Source: CALKYB01 sp964510575 (GTDB lineage: Bacteria > Bdellovibrionota_C > UBA2361 > SZUA-149 > CALKYB01). From it: DNA of 64,000 nucleotides. The stretch's first letter is position 1; every line of letters starts with the position of its first letter. Both the position numbers and the translations under genes were made by a program. Shown piece after piece: positions 35,333 to 44,108 of this stretch. Below the pieces are notes generated by a model. The model was given only the letters and a program-made list of their open reading frames with translations, did not search any database and was not told the DNA's origin. The stretch spans positions 21,694 to 85,693 of the forward strand of contig CAZECN010000010.1 of assembly GCA_964510575.1 (NCBI GenBank), given 5' to 3'.

Positions 35333-37965
35333 ACTATTTGGAGCAATTGCTTTCCGCAAGCTGGGCCGAACCTAGTTGGTTTCTGGGTCTGATACCTGCT
35401 TTTATAATAATGCTTTGGTTTGTAGTCAGAGGAAAAGAAAAGGTATTGCCTGCTCTGATTCGCCTCGCAGTTATAGCCCTCGTTCTTGGTGCGCTAGCTT
35501 CTCCAGAGAAAAGAGACGAACAAAGTTCTGAGCAACTCACAGTTCTGCTAGACTCCTCCTACAGCGTTGGTGAGAAAGGCCGCGAACATTTCTCAGAACT
35601 ACTTGAACCTTATTTAGAAGCTAACAAAGATCTAAAACTAGCTGTTTTGCCTTTCGGAAAAGAAATCGCGGCAAACTCTGTCCAAATAAATTCGACATCA
35701 GACCTTGATGATTTGGGCGGAATAGCTAAATCCAGTGTTAACACAGGAGAGAGCAACCTAGCGGACGCCCTAGTAAAAGGCTCCTCTCGCTCAAGCAGCC
35801 AATCACTACTTCTTTTAACTGATGGAATGGAAACAGTTGGTAATGCCAGAAAAGCTGCTGAAAGACTAAGTGCGAACTTGTTCCCTCTGATTCCCAACGA
35901 ACGGTTCTTTACCGTCAACAAGTTAAGCCTGACTTCGTTAGACGCCCCTCTTACTAGTCCTGCCGGAGAAAAGGTCAATGTCTTAACAAGTGTTAAGAAT
36001 CCTTTTAATAAAGAGCAAACGGCAGAAATTGAAATTTGGCTGGATAACAAAAAGCTTTCATCAACCTCCTTAGTCGTTCCTTCCAGTGAAGAGAAGGTAT
36101 TCTCCTTAAAGACACCTGTGCTAGATCCTGGTCTGAAGAGAATTAGAGCCGTCCTCGTTGAACAAGGTGAAGCCATCTCAGAAAAGCATCGCTGGGTTTC
36201 AATTAAAGACAAGGCAAAAACTCTCTTAATCTCTGGCTCTAAAGACGATCAGTCTGTGATTAAAAGACTTTATTCCATACAGGGCATTTCAGTTGAAGCA
36301 GTAATTGCCAATGGAAGGAATAAAGTTCCTGGGGATTTCTCCAAACATTCAACAATTATTCTAAATAATGTTGCAAAGAGACAGCTCCCTAAAGGCTTTC
36401 TTGCAAACCTGAAAAGGTTCGTAAAAAACGGAGGAGGTCTTTTACTAATTGGTGGAGACCGAAGTTTCGGCCTAGGAGGCTATATAAACACCCCACTTGA
36501 GGAAATATCTCCCGTTTCTTTCATACCCCCTCAAACCAAAAAGAAAAGGCTAATTAATGCAGTAGCTCTTGTGATCGACAAATCTAGAAGTATGCTTAAA
36601 CAAGGAAGGATTCAGTCAGCTAAGCTTGCTGCTCTGTCTTCTATTAATTCACTAAAAGATGAAGACCTTATCTCTGTAATTGGTTTCGATTCGGCACCTT
36701 TTAAAATTATTGGAATGAAGCCCGTCTCTGAAGTTAAACAAAACGCAGAAAGCAGGCTAAGAAACCTGACTGCTGCTGGAAGAACCCGTGGCGCTAACTC
36801 CTTAGGATTAGCTAGAAGACTTCTTAAAAAATCAGGAGCAGGTCGACTTCATGTAATCGTGCTTAGCGATGGAGAGTTTGAAGATGCCCCAGCCGCGCTT
36901 GGAGAGATAAGCAATTTAAGAAACGAGGGAATAAGTGTCTCCTCTGTAGCACTGGGAGCCCAGGCTGATGTTCCTTTTATGAGACAGGTCGCCTCCATTG
37001 GAAAGGGTGCATTTTATCACACCTTAGATGCTAGTAAGCTTCCCCAGATTTTTCTAAAAGACATTAAAGTCGCAGTTGGAGAAGAAACTATTCAGGAGCA
37101 AAAAGACTTCGGGGTCAGAAAAGGTGCTGATGGAACAGTTTCCACTTCAGTCTCCGGTTATCCTGTGCTCCGGGGCATTGTTCAGACTAAGAACAAATCA
37201 AGGGCTACAAAAGAGCTAATCACCTACAAAGGCAAAAAGGCTATACCTGTTCTGTCTAGCTGGGACTACGGCAAAGGAAGAGTTATCGCCTTTGCTTCAG
37301 ATGCTAATGGCAGATGGTCAAATCGCTGGCTCTCTTGGGGAGGTTTTGGAAAATTTTGGAAAGAGCTTTTAGTTTCGATTAGACCTAACAAAGGGAAAAA
37401 TAAAAAAGATATAGACTACGACCTTCGTTACAAAATTGAAGGCAGTAGCTTAACCCTAGATCTCTCAGTCTTTGACCCTAGCCTAGCCTCTAGCTCAGCG
37501 CCTGTAATTACAGTAGAGACAAAAGAACCAGGTGGCGAAACAAGTAAAATCACTCTTACCCAGTCTAAAAAAGGGCGCTTCGAGGGAGAAATAAAAGGCG
37601 CAAGACCGGGGGACTATAAAGTAAATATTAACTACGGAAGCCTTAGTCTGCCGCCCGCTGGCATTACAGTGCCTGGGGATGCTTTTGGTGAAAAGCAGGG
37701 TCAGGGAGTAAACGTTTCTCTGCTAGGAGATTTGGCTCACTTAAGCGGTGGCACGATTAACCCTGATCCAAGCTCTCTTTCTTTGGCCAGAAAAACAACC
37801 GAAAGCAAACAGCTACTGTTTGTTCCTTTAATCATCTTAGCCTTTATTCTTCTTCTGTTAGAAGCGTTTGTACGTGAGTTTTTTGGACAAGCAAGAAGAA
37901 CAAAGCCTAAGCCTGCGAATGCGGACAGAAAGATGAGGACTGAGAGAAGAAAAAAAGCTGCGTAA
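35329..37965 (+). CDS. large membrane protein: two vWA-type sites and a GATase-like domain
   Basis: The ATG at 35329 has TTGGAG five bases upstream and overlaps the preceding stop, so it is preferred over an open frame from 35245. The 878-residue chain has two N-terminal helices (about 15-33 and 40-58), a first vWA-like segment (LTVLLDSSYSVGE), a beta domain, a glutamine-amidotransferase-like region without an obvious catalytic Cys (LKRFVKNGGGLLLIGGDRSFGLGGY), and a full vWA domain with VIDKSRSM and VLSDGEFED. A C-terminal helix (LFVPLIILAFILLLLEAFV) and a basic tail close it. Similar proteins occur in MoxR/Bat operons; the exact function is unknown. Confidence 0.75.
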   Translation: MNYLEQLLSASWAEPSWFLGLIPAFIIMLWFVVRGKEKVLPALIRLAVIALVLGALASPEKRDEQSSEQLTVLLDSSYSVGEKGREHFSELLEPYLEANKDLKLAVLPFGKEIAANSVQINSTSDLDDLGGIAKSSVNTGESNLADALVKGSSRSSSQSLLLLTDGMETVGNARKAAERLSANLFPLIPNERFFTVNKLSLTSLDAPLTSPAGEKVNVLTSVKNPFNKEQTAEIEIWLDNKKLSSTSLVVPSSEEKVFSLKTPVLDPGLKRIRAVLVEQGEAISEKHRWVSIKDKAKTLLISGSKDDQSVIKRLYSIQGISVEAVIANGRNKVPGDFSKHSTIILNNVAKRQLPKGFLANLKRFVKNGGGLLLIGGDRSFGLGGYINTPLEEISPVSFIPPQTKKKRLINAVALVIDKSRSMLKQGRIQSAKLAALSSINSLKDEDLISVIGFDSAPFKIIGMKPVSEVKQNAESRLRNLTAAGRTRGANSLGLARRLLKKSGAGRLHVIVLSDGEFEDAPAALGEISNLRNEGISVSSVALGAQADVPFMRQVASIGKGAFYHTLDASKLPQIFLKDIKVAVGEETIQEQKDFGVRKGADGTVSTSVSGYPVLRGIVQTKNKSRATKELITYKGKKAIPVLSSWDYGKGRVIAFASDANGRWSNRWLSWGGFGKFWKELLVSIRPNKGKNKKDIDYDLRYKIEGSSLTLDLSVFDPSLASSSAPVITVETKEPGGETSKITLTQSKKGRFEGEIKGARPGDYKVNINYGSLSLPPAGITVPGDAFGEKQGQGVNVSLLGDLAHLSGGTINPDPSSLSLARKTTESKQLLFVPLIILAFILLLLEAFVREFFGQARRTKPKPANADRKMRTERRKKAA

Positions 37966-37978
37966 GCTCGCCCTCTAT

Positions 37979-38731
37979 ATGATAAAATGGGGCATGAGAA
38001 ATTTAATCTACTTATTCCCCCTCTTCTTCATTACCCAAGCTGCCCTAGCAGAGCTTACCTTTTGCGAAGGTATCTGGACCAACCAAAGCTGTGAAAAGGG
38101 GGAAGAAAAGTCTCTCGCTGAAACTACCAGAGAACCTCAAAGCTCTGAGCAAAAAACTGACTCACTAAAGAAATCAATCCTTCATGAACTGACAATGGAT
38201 CGAGTAGAGGCCAGAAGAAAATACGGTGTAATGGTCTCTGGGCAAAGCGCTGAACTCATCTGCCAAGATAGTAAAAGCTCCGTTAAGGAATGTCAGGAGG
38301 CTGCTAGTCAATATAATACCAGACTTCAACAGAGCGTTTCCAATGCCTTAAAAGCTAAAGAGCTTGAAGCTGAAAAGCTAAAAACTGAAAATGAAAAAAC
38401 TAACCCAAAAAATAATTCAACTGTTGTTATAGTTCGCCCAGAGAGAAATCGTCCTGGCAATTTTGACTACCAATATCGAGGGCCGGAAAGAATCATTCAA
38501 CAATCAGGCACTTCAATTAATGTTTCAGGAAGATCGTCTGACGGAAGAGTCAGTGGTGGCATCTCAATCAACAATCAAATTATTCAAGGTAATACCATTA
38601 GGACCCGAAATCCTAGACCTTCATCTAGAATTATCACTGCTCCCACTAACAACAATGCTCAAAACCCTAGGCCTAACCTGATCAGCTCTGGACTAAAGAA
38701 AGCCAAGCCAAGTGTTGCGGTAGAGAGGTGA
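37979..38731 (+). CDS. secreted hypothetical protein
   Basis: The 250 residues start with a signal peptide ending near ALA-ELTF (cleavage about residue 24), followed by a Cys-containing segment FCEGIWTNQSC, a Glu/Lys-rich helical stretch and an Asn/Arg/Ser-rich low-complexity end. No family recognised. It follows the vWA gene by 13 bases and overlaps the next gene by four (GTGA), so it is the penultimate gene of the cluster. A second ATG at 37994 is equally possible. Confidence 0.6.
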   Translation: MIKWGMRNLIYLFPLFFITQAALAELTFCEGIWTNQSCEKGEEKSLAETTREPQSSEQKTDSLKKSILHELTMDRVEARRKYGVMVSGQSAELICQDSKSSVKECQEAASQYNTRLQQSVSNALKAKELEAEKLKTENEKTNPKNNSTVVIVRPERNRPGNFDYQYRGPERIIQQSGTSINVSGRSSDGRVSGGISINNQIIQGNTIRTRNPRPSSRIITAPTNNNAQNPRPNLISSGLKKAKPSVAVER

Positions 38732-39081
38732 AGAAAGAAGAAAGAAAACAAAAGCAGGATAAAAGCTACGTTGCCCTAGAAGCAGCGCAATCCGCCCTAG
38801 ATGCCGTCGGTACCTTTCTATTTCTTAGCACTGTATACTTCTTAGTTAAGGTTATGTTTTTCAAACCTTTCTATAATCCTTACGAGCTAAAGCGCTACAC
38901 AGCTGAAAGTTACGGTATAAAAGCATCTAGCAACTGGGCTGAAATAGCTACAGAAACAGAATCCAAATCTTTTAGAAAACTTAGAAGTCAGCATGGATTT
39001 GATCCTAAAAAAGACCTGTCTACAATTTCCAAGCAACAACAAGATCGCTGGCCCGGACTGATACAACTAGATCAAAGTTAA
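38728..39081 (+). CDS. small single-pass membrane protein, unknown
   Basis: The 117 residues have one hydrophobic helix (about 30-50, AVGTFLFLSTVYFLVKVMF) between charged ends. The GTG start overlaps the stop of the preceding gene. Unrecognised. It appears to close the MoxR/vWA transcription unit; its stop lies in the A/T tract of a terminator-like hairpin that faces the opposite strand. Confidence 0.6.
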   Translation: MKKEERKQKQDKSYVALEAAQSALDAVGTFLFLSTVYFLVKVMFFKPFYNPYELKRYTAESYGIKASSNWAEIATETESKSFRKLRSQHGFDPKKDLSTISKQQQDRWPGLIQLDQS

Positions 39082-39137
39082 AAAAGAGAGGCTACCCCAG
39101 GTAATAACGTTCATAAAAACCGCTATTAAACCTGGGG
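39080..39137 (-). terminator. terminator-like hairpin after the 51-codon gene
   Basis: ACCTGGGG at 39130-39137 pairs with CCCCAGGT at 39095-39102, extended by further A-T and C-G pairs with small bulges. Reading the minus strand, six Ts follow (39085-39080) after a nine-base gap. It lies just beyond the stop of the small gene at 39145. The gap before the T-run makes it weaker than a classic terminator. Confidence 0.45.
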
Positions 39138-39144
39138 GAGAGCA

Positions 39145-39300
39145 TTAATCGTTTAGTGTAAACCAAGGGCCATAACCAAAACACTGGCCAACTCCTCCAC
39201 CTTCCCATTGTAAAATTTCTTTAGGTGAGTGTTCTGTCACTGGAGGAGTGTTCTCTTCAGTGGTTGAAGTATCGGTTGAAGCATCGGTATTTCGACACAT
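39145..39300 (-). CDS. 51-residue orphan peptide with Gly/aromatic C-terminus
   Basis: A short frame from ATG 39300 to TAA 39145, preceded by an AGAGG ribosome site eight bases upstream and followed by a terminator-like hairpin, so it looks like its own transcription unit. The N-terminal two thirds are hydrophilic (Thr/Ser/Glu/Pro rich, Cys at position 2), and after EILQW the chain ends EGGGVGQCFGYGPWFTLND. A charged leader followed by a Gly-Gly-Gly step and a short Cys/Tyr/Trp/Phe tail resembles ribosomally made, modified peptide precursors, but no obvious maturase lies adjacent. Alternatives are a small regulatory or membrane-associated peptide or a spurious frame. No family recognised. Confidence 0.55.
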   Translation of the reverse strand: MCRNTDASTDTSTTEENTPPVTEHSPKEILQWEGGGVGQCFGYGPWFTLND

Positions 39301-39520
39301 TTGGTTATCCTCTTGTTAATTAAAAAACCATGTCTGGAGCTAAAAAAGCCTCCGCAAGCCCCTGAACAAGCCGTGCGCAAGCCTTTCTAGAGAAAAAACA
39401 ATCCCGAAAAAGTTTTTAATTTCAAATACTTACCAAGCATGCAAATTGCCGGACAAGATTTTAGAACTTTCAAACTGCCCAGAGATCGAAGATCCGTTTA
39501 CTAAAAGAACAACTGACCAA
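39301..39520. other. upstream region of the 51-codon gene
   Basis: Non-coding. It contains three near-identical direct copies of an eight-base word, (C/A)(G/A)CAAGCC, between about 39352 and 39382, and no clear promoter. It follows the hemH stop, so hemH may read into the small gene. Confidence 0.4.
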
Positions 39521-40636
39521 CTAATAACGGATCGACTGAAGGTCCTTTTTAAGAAGCTTTTGATAGTTTTCGTCGCAGTCCTTAGAGCTTTGCTCCAAAT
39601 CTTTTAGACTCTCTGGCAGCCAGTCCGAAATATTTGAAATAGTTAACTGCTCTAAACAGTCCATAAAACCTTCAGAATCATTCAAGCAGGGAATGTAGTT
39701 GAAGGTTTCCCCACCATGCTCTTCAAAAATTTCTCTGTTCTCGCCTTCAATCTCTTCAAGAGTTTCCAAGCAATCACAAGAAAAACCAGGACAAATAACG
39801 TCAAGTCGCTTTAGACCGTCTTTAGCTAAACCCTCAATCGTTTTATCTGTTGCTGGCTTTAACCATTCTTCCCTACCAAAGATAGACTGAAAAGTAGTTA
39901 AATACTGATCCTCCTTAAGCCCCAGTTTTTCCACCACTAGCCTAGTCGTTTTGTGGCAGTTACAATGATATGGATCTCCACCTTCAAAATAACGAGAAGG
40001 TATTCCGTGGTAAGAAAAAATCAGCTTTTCCGGCTGTTCCCTCTCTTTCCAAGACTCTTTAATAGAATTAGCTAAGGCTTCAATAAAAAGAGGGTGATCA
40101 TTATAGGACATCAAGGCTCGAAGCTCTGGTACAACTCGCCAAGATTTCAAAACATCAAAAACTAGGTCGTAAACTGAAGCTGTCGATGTCGCTGAATACT
40201 GAGGGTATAATGGAACAACTAGAAGTTTCTGAGCTCCCCTATCCCTAAGCTTTTCCATCCCTTCCCGGATTCCAGGGTTGCCGTAGCGCATACCTATTTC
40301 AACATGCACTGGGCTTTCCAACTTAGCCTTAAGCCTTTTTTCTAGCTTTTCTTTTTGAGACTCGGCAAAGACCAACAAAGGAGAACCTTTTTCAGTCCAA
40401 ATTTCTTTATAAAGCTCTGCAGATTTAGCAGGCCTTGTCTGAAGAACAATTAGGTTAAGAATTGGCCACCATTTCCACTTGGGAAGCTCTATCACCCTTG
40501 GATCAGAGAGAAACTCGGCCAAATATCGCTTAAGCGAGGCTTTGTCTGGGGCATCTGGAGTACCTAAGTTGGCAAGCAATATACCAATTGATGGTACTTC
40601 TCCGTGTTTAAATGTTCGACTACTGGAAAATTTCAT
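39521..40636 (-). CDS. hemH: ferrochelatase HemH
   Basis: Inserts ferrous iron into protoporphyrin IX, the last step of protohaem synthesis. The 371 residues show GILLANLGTPDAP at the start, the catalytic His in FSYHGIPSRYF near 209-219, a Cys-rich GDPYHCNCHKT segment, and the Glu-containing CPGFSCDCLETLEEI motif. The ATG is at 40636. Cys in the C-terminal part (CNCH, CDC) might ligate an Fe-S cluster, as in some bacterial ferrochelatases, but this is not established here. Confidence 0.95.
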   Translation of the reverse strand: MKFSSSRTFKHGEVPSIGILLANLGTPDAPDKASLKRYLAEFLSDPRVIELPKWKWWPILNLIVLQTRPAKSAELYKEIWTEKGSPLLVFAESQKEKLEKRLKAKLESPVHVEIGMRYGNPGIREGMEKLRDRGAQKLLVVPLYPQYSATSTASVYDLVFDVLKSWRVVPELRALMSYNDHPLFIEALANSIKESWKEREQPEKLIFSYHGIPSRYFEGGDPYHCNCHKTTRLVVEKLGLKEDQYLTTFQSIFGREEWLKPATDKTIEGLAKDGLKRLDVICPGFSCDCLETLEEIEGENREIFEEHGGETFNYIPCLNDSEGFMDCLEQLTISNISDWLPESLKDLEQSSKDCDENYQKLLKKDLQSIRY

Positions 40637-40763
40637 TGAAAATATGCAAAAGTCTTGAGACCCTTAAAGAAAAATCAGGTAGCCTACGGCTATTCTATTC
40701 CCTAACGGGATTTATCATAGTCTTTTAAGAAAAACTAAGGGCGTAAACAGCGTCTAATAAAGT

Positions 40764-41390
40764 ATGGAATTTATTACTGCATTTTTGGTTTTACTACTAG
40801 CGCTCTGGTTAGTCTGGTTTCTTGGCTCTGCCTTCTTTCGAGGCATAAGCGCTGTGCTACCAGGAGGTTCGAAATCAGCCAAGGTAGAGGGCTCCTCTCC
40901 TAAAAAATCCTCAAAGCCACTTCTTAAGCAAAAAAAGCTAATGGATCAGGCAGAAATGTTGCTTAAAGAACAAAAGTACCCTGAAACCTTAAAAATTCTA
41001 AAAAACTGTTTTGCCTTGGAACTTAGCCCTAGCAGAGAAACTCTTGCTGACATTCACGAACATAACCAAGAAGTTCTAGCTCATTTCTTCGAGTTGGCCG
41101 AAAAGCAGAGTGTAAGAATCCCGAATATTTCAACCCTAGAAACTCTTCTCAACCAACGAGGAGAATGTGAACTAGAGCTGGTAAAATCTGAAATTAGTTA
41201 TAACAAACTAAAACAGCGGCGTTCAGAATCAGGCAAAGATCTGCCCGATTGGGGAAAGAAAGAATTTAAGGATAAGATCAAAATACTAAAAGAAGACCGG
41301 TCCAGAAATCTAGCGGAATTAAAGGTTGAACTTAAAAAAATGTATAAGCAACTCTCCTCAATTTCTCCTGAGAAAGCCGTCTATCATTAA
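40764..41390 (+). CDS. small membrane protein with helical/TPR-like domain, unknown
   Basis: The 208 residues have one N-terminal helix (about 3-30), a basic Ser/Lys linker and a helical C-terminal part with a TPR-like start (QAEMLLKEQKYPETLKILKNCF) and a coiled coil (KKEFKDKIKILKEDRSRNLAELKVELKKMY). Divergent from hemH; 8 bases before the aminotransferase gene. Function unknown. Confidence 0.65.
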   Translation: MEFITAFLVLLLALWLVWFLGSAFFRGISAVLPGGSKSAKVEGSSPKKSSKPLLKQKKLMDQAEMLLKEQKYPETLKILKNCFALELSPSRETLADIHEHNQEVLAHFFELAEKQSVRIPNISTLETLLNQRGECELELVKSEISYNKLKQRRSESGKDLPDWGKKEFKDKIKILKEDRSRNLAELKVELKKMYKQLSSISPEKAVYH

Positions 41391-41398
41391 TAAAACCC

Positions 41399-42550
41399 TT
41401 GAGCTCCTTAAAGTCGAAATTTCTTCTCTCCCCTGATGTTACCTACCTTAATCATGGAGCTTGTGGTGCCTGCCCAAAAGAAGTTTTTTGGGAGTATCAA
41501 AAATTTCAACTAGATTTTGAACAACATGGCTGTCGGTTCATGGACTTTAGCTATCCTGAGCAGTTTCATAAAAGCCGTGAGGAGCTTGCCGCCTTTGTAA
41601 ACTGCTCTCCCGATGATCTGACGCTTATTCCCAATGTTACCCATGGAGTAACAACCGTGCTTCGTTCGCTGATGCTCCCAAGCCCTGGCGAAATTCTGCT
41701 CACAAACCAGCGTTACCGAGCATTTGAGCGGCTTTGGCAAGAATCAGCTCTTAATAGGGTAATACCAGTAGAAACAGTAATTAACTTTCCCGTAAGCTCA
41801 AACCAAGAGGTGCTCGAAAATATTTGGAGCAACGTTAACAGAAACACTAGCGCTATTTTCATCTCTCACATTGCTTCACCAACTGGATTGATTTTTCCAG
41901 TAGCGGAGCTTTGCCGCAAAGCCCGAGAGCAAGGCATTATTACAATTATTGACGGCGCTCACGCTCCAGGCTTAATTCCTGTTGACCTAGAATCGATAGA
42001 CCCTGATTTCTATATTGGCAATTGCCATAAATGGATGTCGGCCCCAAAAGGTGTCGGTTTTCTATACGTTCGCGAAGAACTTCAAGCTTATTTGAAACCT
42101 TTAGTCGTCAGTCATGGCCAGGAGTTTCCTGGCGCAGTTGGCTCACCTTTAGTCGATGACACACTCTGGACTGGGGTAAAGGACTCATCTGCTATGCTAA
42201 GCCTACCTGCCCTTTTCAAGTTTTACTCCGAAAATGATTGGTCGACTCAACAAGAGCGAGCACATCAGTTAGCTGTTGGCTGCCATCAATCACTAATCTC
42301 CATGTTCGGTAATCCTCCCCTTTTTCAACCTGAAAGCAACTTATATCGGCAAATGTTTGCCTACCCTCTTCCCACCGAAGATTTAGCTAAGGTCAAAAAC
42401 TTTCTGTTTGAAAAGCACAAAATCGTCATTGGAGGGTTTCCTTACGAAGACCAAGCCTGGATTAGACCATCTTTCGCAGCCTACAACACAGAGGAAGATC
42501 GAGACCATTTACTTCAAGCCCTTGCTGACTACTTCTCACTCACCCATTAA
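41399..42550 (+). CDS. class V PLP-dependent aminotransferase (IPN-epimerase/desulfurase-like)
   Basis: The 383 residues carry the class V features: YLNHGACGACPKEV at the N-terminus, IDGAHAPGLIPVDL (PLP Asp and His) near 183-196, and the Schiff-base Lys in IGNCHKWMSAPKGVGFLYV near 207-225. The pattern is closest to isopenicillin-N-epimerase-like and cysteine-desulfurase-like members; no dedicated Fe-S scaffold genes are nearby. The TTG start at 41399 is the only suitable one. Confidence 0.82.
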   Translation: MSSLKSKFLLSPDVTYLNHGACGACPKEVFWEYQKFQLDFEQHGCRFMDFSYPEQFHKSREELAAFVNCSPDDLTLIPNVTHGVTTVLRSLMLPSPGEILLTNQRYRAFERLWQESALNRVIPVETVINFPVSSNQEVLENIWSNVNRNTSAIFISHIASPTGLIFPVAELCRKAREQGIITIIDGAHAPGLIPVDLESIDPDFYIGNCHKWMSAPKGVGFLYVREELQAYLKPLVVSHGQEFPGAVGSPLVDDTLWTGVKDSSAMLSLPALFKFYSENDWSTQQERAHQLAVGCHQSLISMFGNPPLFQPESNLYRQMFAYPLPTEDLAKVKNFLFEKHKIVIGGFPYEDQAWIRPSFAAYNTEEDRDHLLQALADYFSLTH

Positions 42551-42593
42551 GATCTAAGCTTAAGGCATTTGGGCATAAGATGTTTGGCAGTAG

Positions 42594-42623
42594 AAAATAA
42601 AAAACCCGGCAAAGCCGGGTTTT
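42594..42623 (-). terminator. terminator of dnaA (probably bidirectional)
   Basis: A perfect stem AAAACCCGGC (42601-42610) with GCCGGGTTTT (42614-42623) and a 3-base loop. On the minus strand the run continues TTTTTTATTTTC, so it ends dnaA transcripts well; on the plus strand only four Ts follow, enough for weak termination of the aminotransferase gene. Confidence 0.88.
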
Positions 42624-42653
42624 CGTAACAAAAGAATCTCTTGATTCCGCTGA

Positions 42654-44108
42654 CTAACCTTTGATCTTGGCTATCAGCTTAACCACATCCTCTTCTACAG
42701 AAGGATTAGACTCTCTTCTCTGCTCAATAACTCTATTAGCATGAATCACTGTCGAGTGGTCACGTCCGCCAAAAAGAGCTCCAATTTCTGGATAGGAACA
42801 TCCTGTTAGTTGACGACAAATATGCATAGCCACATGTCGAGCAAAAGCGATGTTCTGAGTTCTACGCTTACCAAGAAGCTCGCTGATGCTAATATTATAT
42901 TTTTCAGAGACAATTTTCTGAATAAGCTCAGGCGTAATGTCCCTTACCATTCTAGAGGCACAGCTTTTAAGCACTTCTTCAGCCAAATCAACCGTTATTG
43001 GCATGTTGTTCAAAGAACTAAGAGCTTGAGCTCTGTTCAAAGCACCTTCTAGCTCCCGAACATTAGTATCTATTCGCTCAGCAAACAAAATTACCACGTC
43101 TTCAGACAAGCGAATGTCGTTAACTTCGGCTTTCTTGATGATAATAGCGGCTCTTGTCTCAAAATCAGGAGCCTGTAGATCCGCTGAAAGTCCTGAAGAG
43201 AATCTAGTTCTGAGCCTTTCTTCCAAACCAGTAAGTTCTTGAGGAAGTTTATCGGAAGTGATGACTATTTGTTTATTTCTCTGATGAAGATCATTGAAAG
43301 TATGGAAAAACTCTTCTTGAGTTCTTTCTTTTCCAGAAAGAAATTGAATATCGTCGATAATCAAAAGGTCTAGGTTTCGAAACCTGCTTTTGAACTTGTC
43401 CATCGACTTAGTTCGGATACAAGAAATCAATTCGTTCACAAAGAACTCAGAAGAAACTAAAAGTACTTTTTTACCTCTTCTCTGAGCAGCATTTCCAATA
43501 GCATTAACTAGGTGAGTTTTTCCAAGCCCAACTCCACCATAAATGAACAGCGGATTGTAGTGAGCACCTAAGTTTTCAGCAACACGGAGACTCACTGCAT
43601 GAGAAAACTGGTTACATGCCCCCACTACATAGTTTGAGAAATTATAGTTAGGGTTTAGGTTAGTCTGATCTATAGAACGAGTGGCTAGCGTTCTTCTATT
43701 TCGTGCCGGGGCTTTCTTCTTGGCAATTTGGCTAGCAGAAGCAGGCTGAATTTTTTTCTGAACAACCGTCTGCCCAACTTTAAAACTAATGACTAAAGAC
43801 CGATCCCCAGTTACGTTGTTAACCGTGTCAGATATTAAATCACCATAATGGTTTTTTACATGCTCACAGCAAAACTTGTTCGGGGCTAAGACCTCTAAAG
43901 AGTTGGCCAAGACAGTTTCGCCTTTTTCAACCTTCATCTCTCCGACAGTCAAAGGCTTAATCCAAGCCGCGAAGATTTGAGGGTCCAGTTTATCCTTTAA
44001 TAACGAAACACTTTCCGACCAAACGGAACCCGCTTCAATTTTCTTATCATCTTGACCTGAAGTGCTCCTGGAGAGCGAGCCTGGAATTGAGCTAATAGAG
44101 AAAAACAA
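42654..44108 (-). CDS. dnaA: chromosomal replication initiator DnaA
   Basis: Binds DnaA boxes and melts the origin. The 484 residues have all four domains: an N-terminal interaction domain, a linker, the AAA+ domain with Walker A IYGGVGLGKTHLVNAIG and Walker B LLIIDDIQFLSGKERTQEEFF, and the C-terminal DNA-binding domain with the signature CRQLTGCSYPEIGALFGGRDHSTVIHA. The start seems to be TTG at 44108 with GGAG seven bases upstream; no ATG is available in frame. It points away from dnaN, which lies 6.4 kb to the right, so the usual dnaA-dnaN operon is broken. Confidence 0.97.
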   Translation of the reverse strand: MFFSISSIPGSLSRSTSGQDDKKIEAGSVWSESVSLLKDKLDPQIFAAWIKPLTVGEMKVEKGETVLANSLEVLAPNKFCCEHVKNHYGDLISDTVNNVTGDRSLVISFKVGQTVVQKKIQPASASQIAKKKAPARNRRTLATRSIDQTNLNPNYNFSNYVVGACNQFSHAVSLRVAENLGAHYNPLFIYGGVGLGKTHLVNAIGNAAQRRGKKVLLVSSEFFVNELISCIRTKSMDKFKSRFRNLDLLIIDDIQFLSGKERTQEEFFHTFNDLHQRNKQIVITSDKLPQELTGLEERLRTRFSSGLSADLQAPDFETRAAIIIKKAEVNDIRLSEDVVILFAERIDTNVRELEGALNRAQALSSLNNMPITVDLAEEVLKSCASRMVRDITPELIQKIVSEKYNISISELLGKRRTQNIAFARHVAMHICRQLTGCSYPEIGALFGGRDHSTVIHANRVIEQRRESNPSVEEDVVKLIAKIKG

